Source: JACCXJ01 sp052387115 (lineage in GTDB: Bacteria > Pseudomonadota > Gammaproteobacteria > JACCXJ01). From it: a DNA stretch of 5,888 nt. Position 1 is the stretch's first letter, and every line of letters begins with the position of its first letter. The stretch lies in contig JBQTJM010000229.1 in assembly GCA_052387115.1 (NCBI GenBank), positions 1-5,888 of the forward strand, read 5' to 3'. The position numbers and the translations under genes were made by a program. The notes under the pieces were generated by a model. The model searched no databases. It had not been told where the DNA came from and saw nothing but the letters and a program-made list of their open reading frames with translations. Below are positions 5,671-5,888 of this stretch, in pieces.

Positions 5671-5868
5671 ATGAACAAGTTCATTGCAGGTTTGGCTGTA
5701 TGCGGTGTGGTCTTGACGCTGCTTGGCTTGGTGTGGCTGGTGATGGCAATGTCGCCAACTGCCGATGCCACCGTGTGGTCGGCAGTCGAGTGGATCACGC
5801 CGTATGAGACGGACCTGCGGAAGGAGTCCATGGATCCGCATGCAGCCCATAAAAAGGACCTGAGGTAA
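5671..5868 (+). CDS. Small single-span membrane protein, unknown function
   Basis: A 65-residue frame starting MNKFIAGLAVCGVVLTLLGL. One strong hydrophobic segment (about residues 5-27) is preceded by Lys3. It is followed by a mildly acidic region with WSAVEWITPYETDL and a charged, His/Lys-containing tail ending HKKDLR. I do not recognise a family. The ATG at 5671 is chosen because GAGGG (5660-5664) lies 6 nt upstream. The frame stays open back to a TTG at 5590, but that extension (Arg/Ala/Gly-rich) looks non-genic. Lys3 ahead of the span and the longer C-terminal tail suggest an N-in/C-out protein, or an uncleaved signal anchor. The gene is isolated just downstream of tRNA-Phe. Reality of the gene is moderately supported by the ribosome binding site and the coherent membrane segment. 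Confidence 0.55.
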   Translation: MNKFIAGLAVCGVVLTLLGLVWLVMAMSPTADATVWSAVEWITPYETDLRKESMDPHAAHKKDLR

Positions 5869-5880
5869 GGTCCGTCTTTG
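5856..5880 (+). terminator. Possible weak terminator after the small membrane protein
   Basis: GGACC (5856-5860) pairs with GGTCC (5869-5873) across an 8-nt loop that contains the TAA stop. It is preceded by five A residues and followed by GTCTTTG. The stem is short and the T-run imperfect, and the window ends here, so this is only a suggestion. Confidence 0.25.
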
Positions 5881-5888
5881 GATGCCCC

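Noticed and set aside
5304..5831. 175-residue minus-strand frame containing GTELNRRHRDFQSPALPTELPG
   Set aside because: This peptide is the well-known spurious translation of the complement of a tRNA-Phe gene. The rest of the frame is low-complexity and has no family resemblance.

Overview
The window looks like chromosomal DNA from a GC-rich gammaproteobacterium. MutY and YggX align well by eye with the E. coli proteins as I remember them, the AsmA-MutY-YggX order is typical of this class, and the tRNA-Phe is close to the E. coli one. I cannot name a genus from the sequence; a Chromatiales-like or similar environmental lineage would be reasonable, but that is inference.

Layout. On the minus strand at the left are a 42-residue N-terminal fragment of a DUF1640-type coiled-coil protein (115-243) and, upstream of it in transcription order, a complete polytopic membrane protein of the MprF-flippase/UPF0104 family (287-1273). 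A divergent intergenic region follows. It holds a 98-bp element with two nearly identical 31-nt inverted arms (1338-1435), and its right arm ends 2 nt before the asmA start codon. On the plus strand comes a compact cluster: asmA (1438-3912), then mutY, whose only possible starts lie inside asmA, then yggX (4985-5257). mutY and yggX are in one uninterrupted reading frame, so the window encodes an apparent MutY-YggX fusion while keeping a good internal Shine-Dalgarno and ATG for yggX. After the cluster there is a near-consensus promoter (5280-5308) and tRNA-Phe(GAA) (5324-5399). Beyond the tRNA is a stretch of about 270 nt without a recognisable gene, then a small single-span membrane protein (5671-5868) that I do not recognise.

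How the genes fit together. MutY removes adenine mispaired with 8-oxoguanine and carries a [4Fe-4S] cluster. YggX is associated with Fe(II) handling and protection of Fe-S enzymes from oxidants. Their pairing therefore makes sense as an oxidative-damage unit, and here it is pushed to a single open frame. AsmA (envelope, lipid-transport-like) and the MprF-like protein (lipid flippase-like) are both envelope genes and are divergently transcribed. I see no defence system, CRISPR array or complete insertion sequence. The most notable items are the mutY-yggX read-through, the mutY start inside asmA, the palindromic element in place of the asmA leader, and a cluster of self-complementary heptamers at the mutY/yggX junction.
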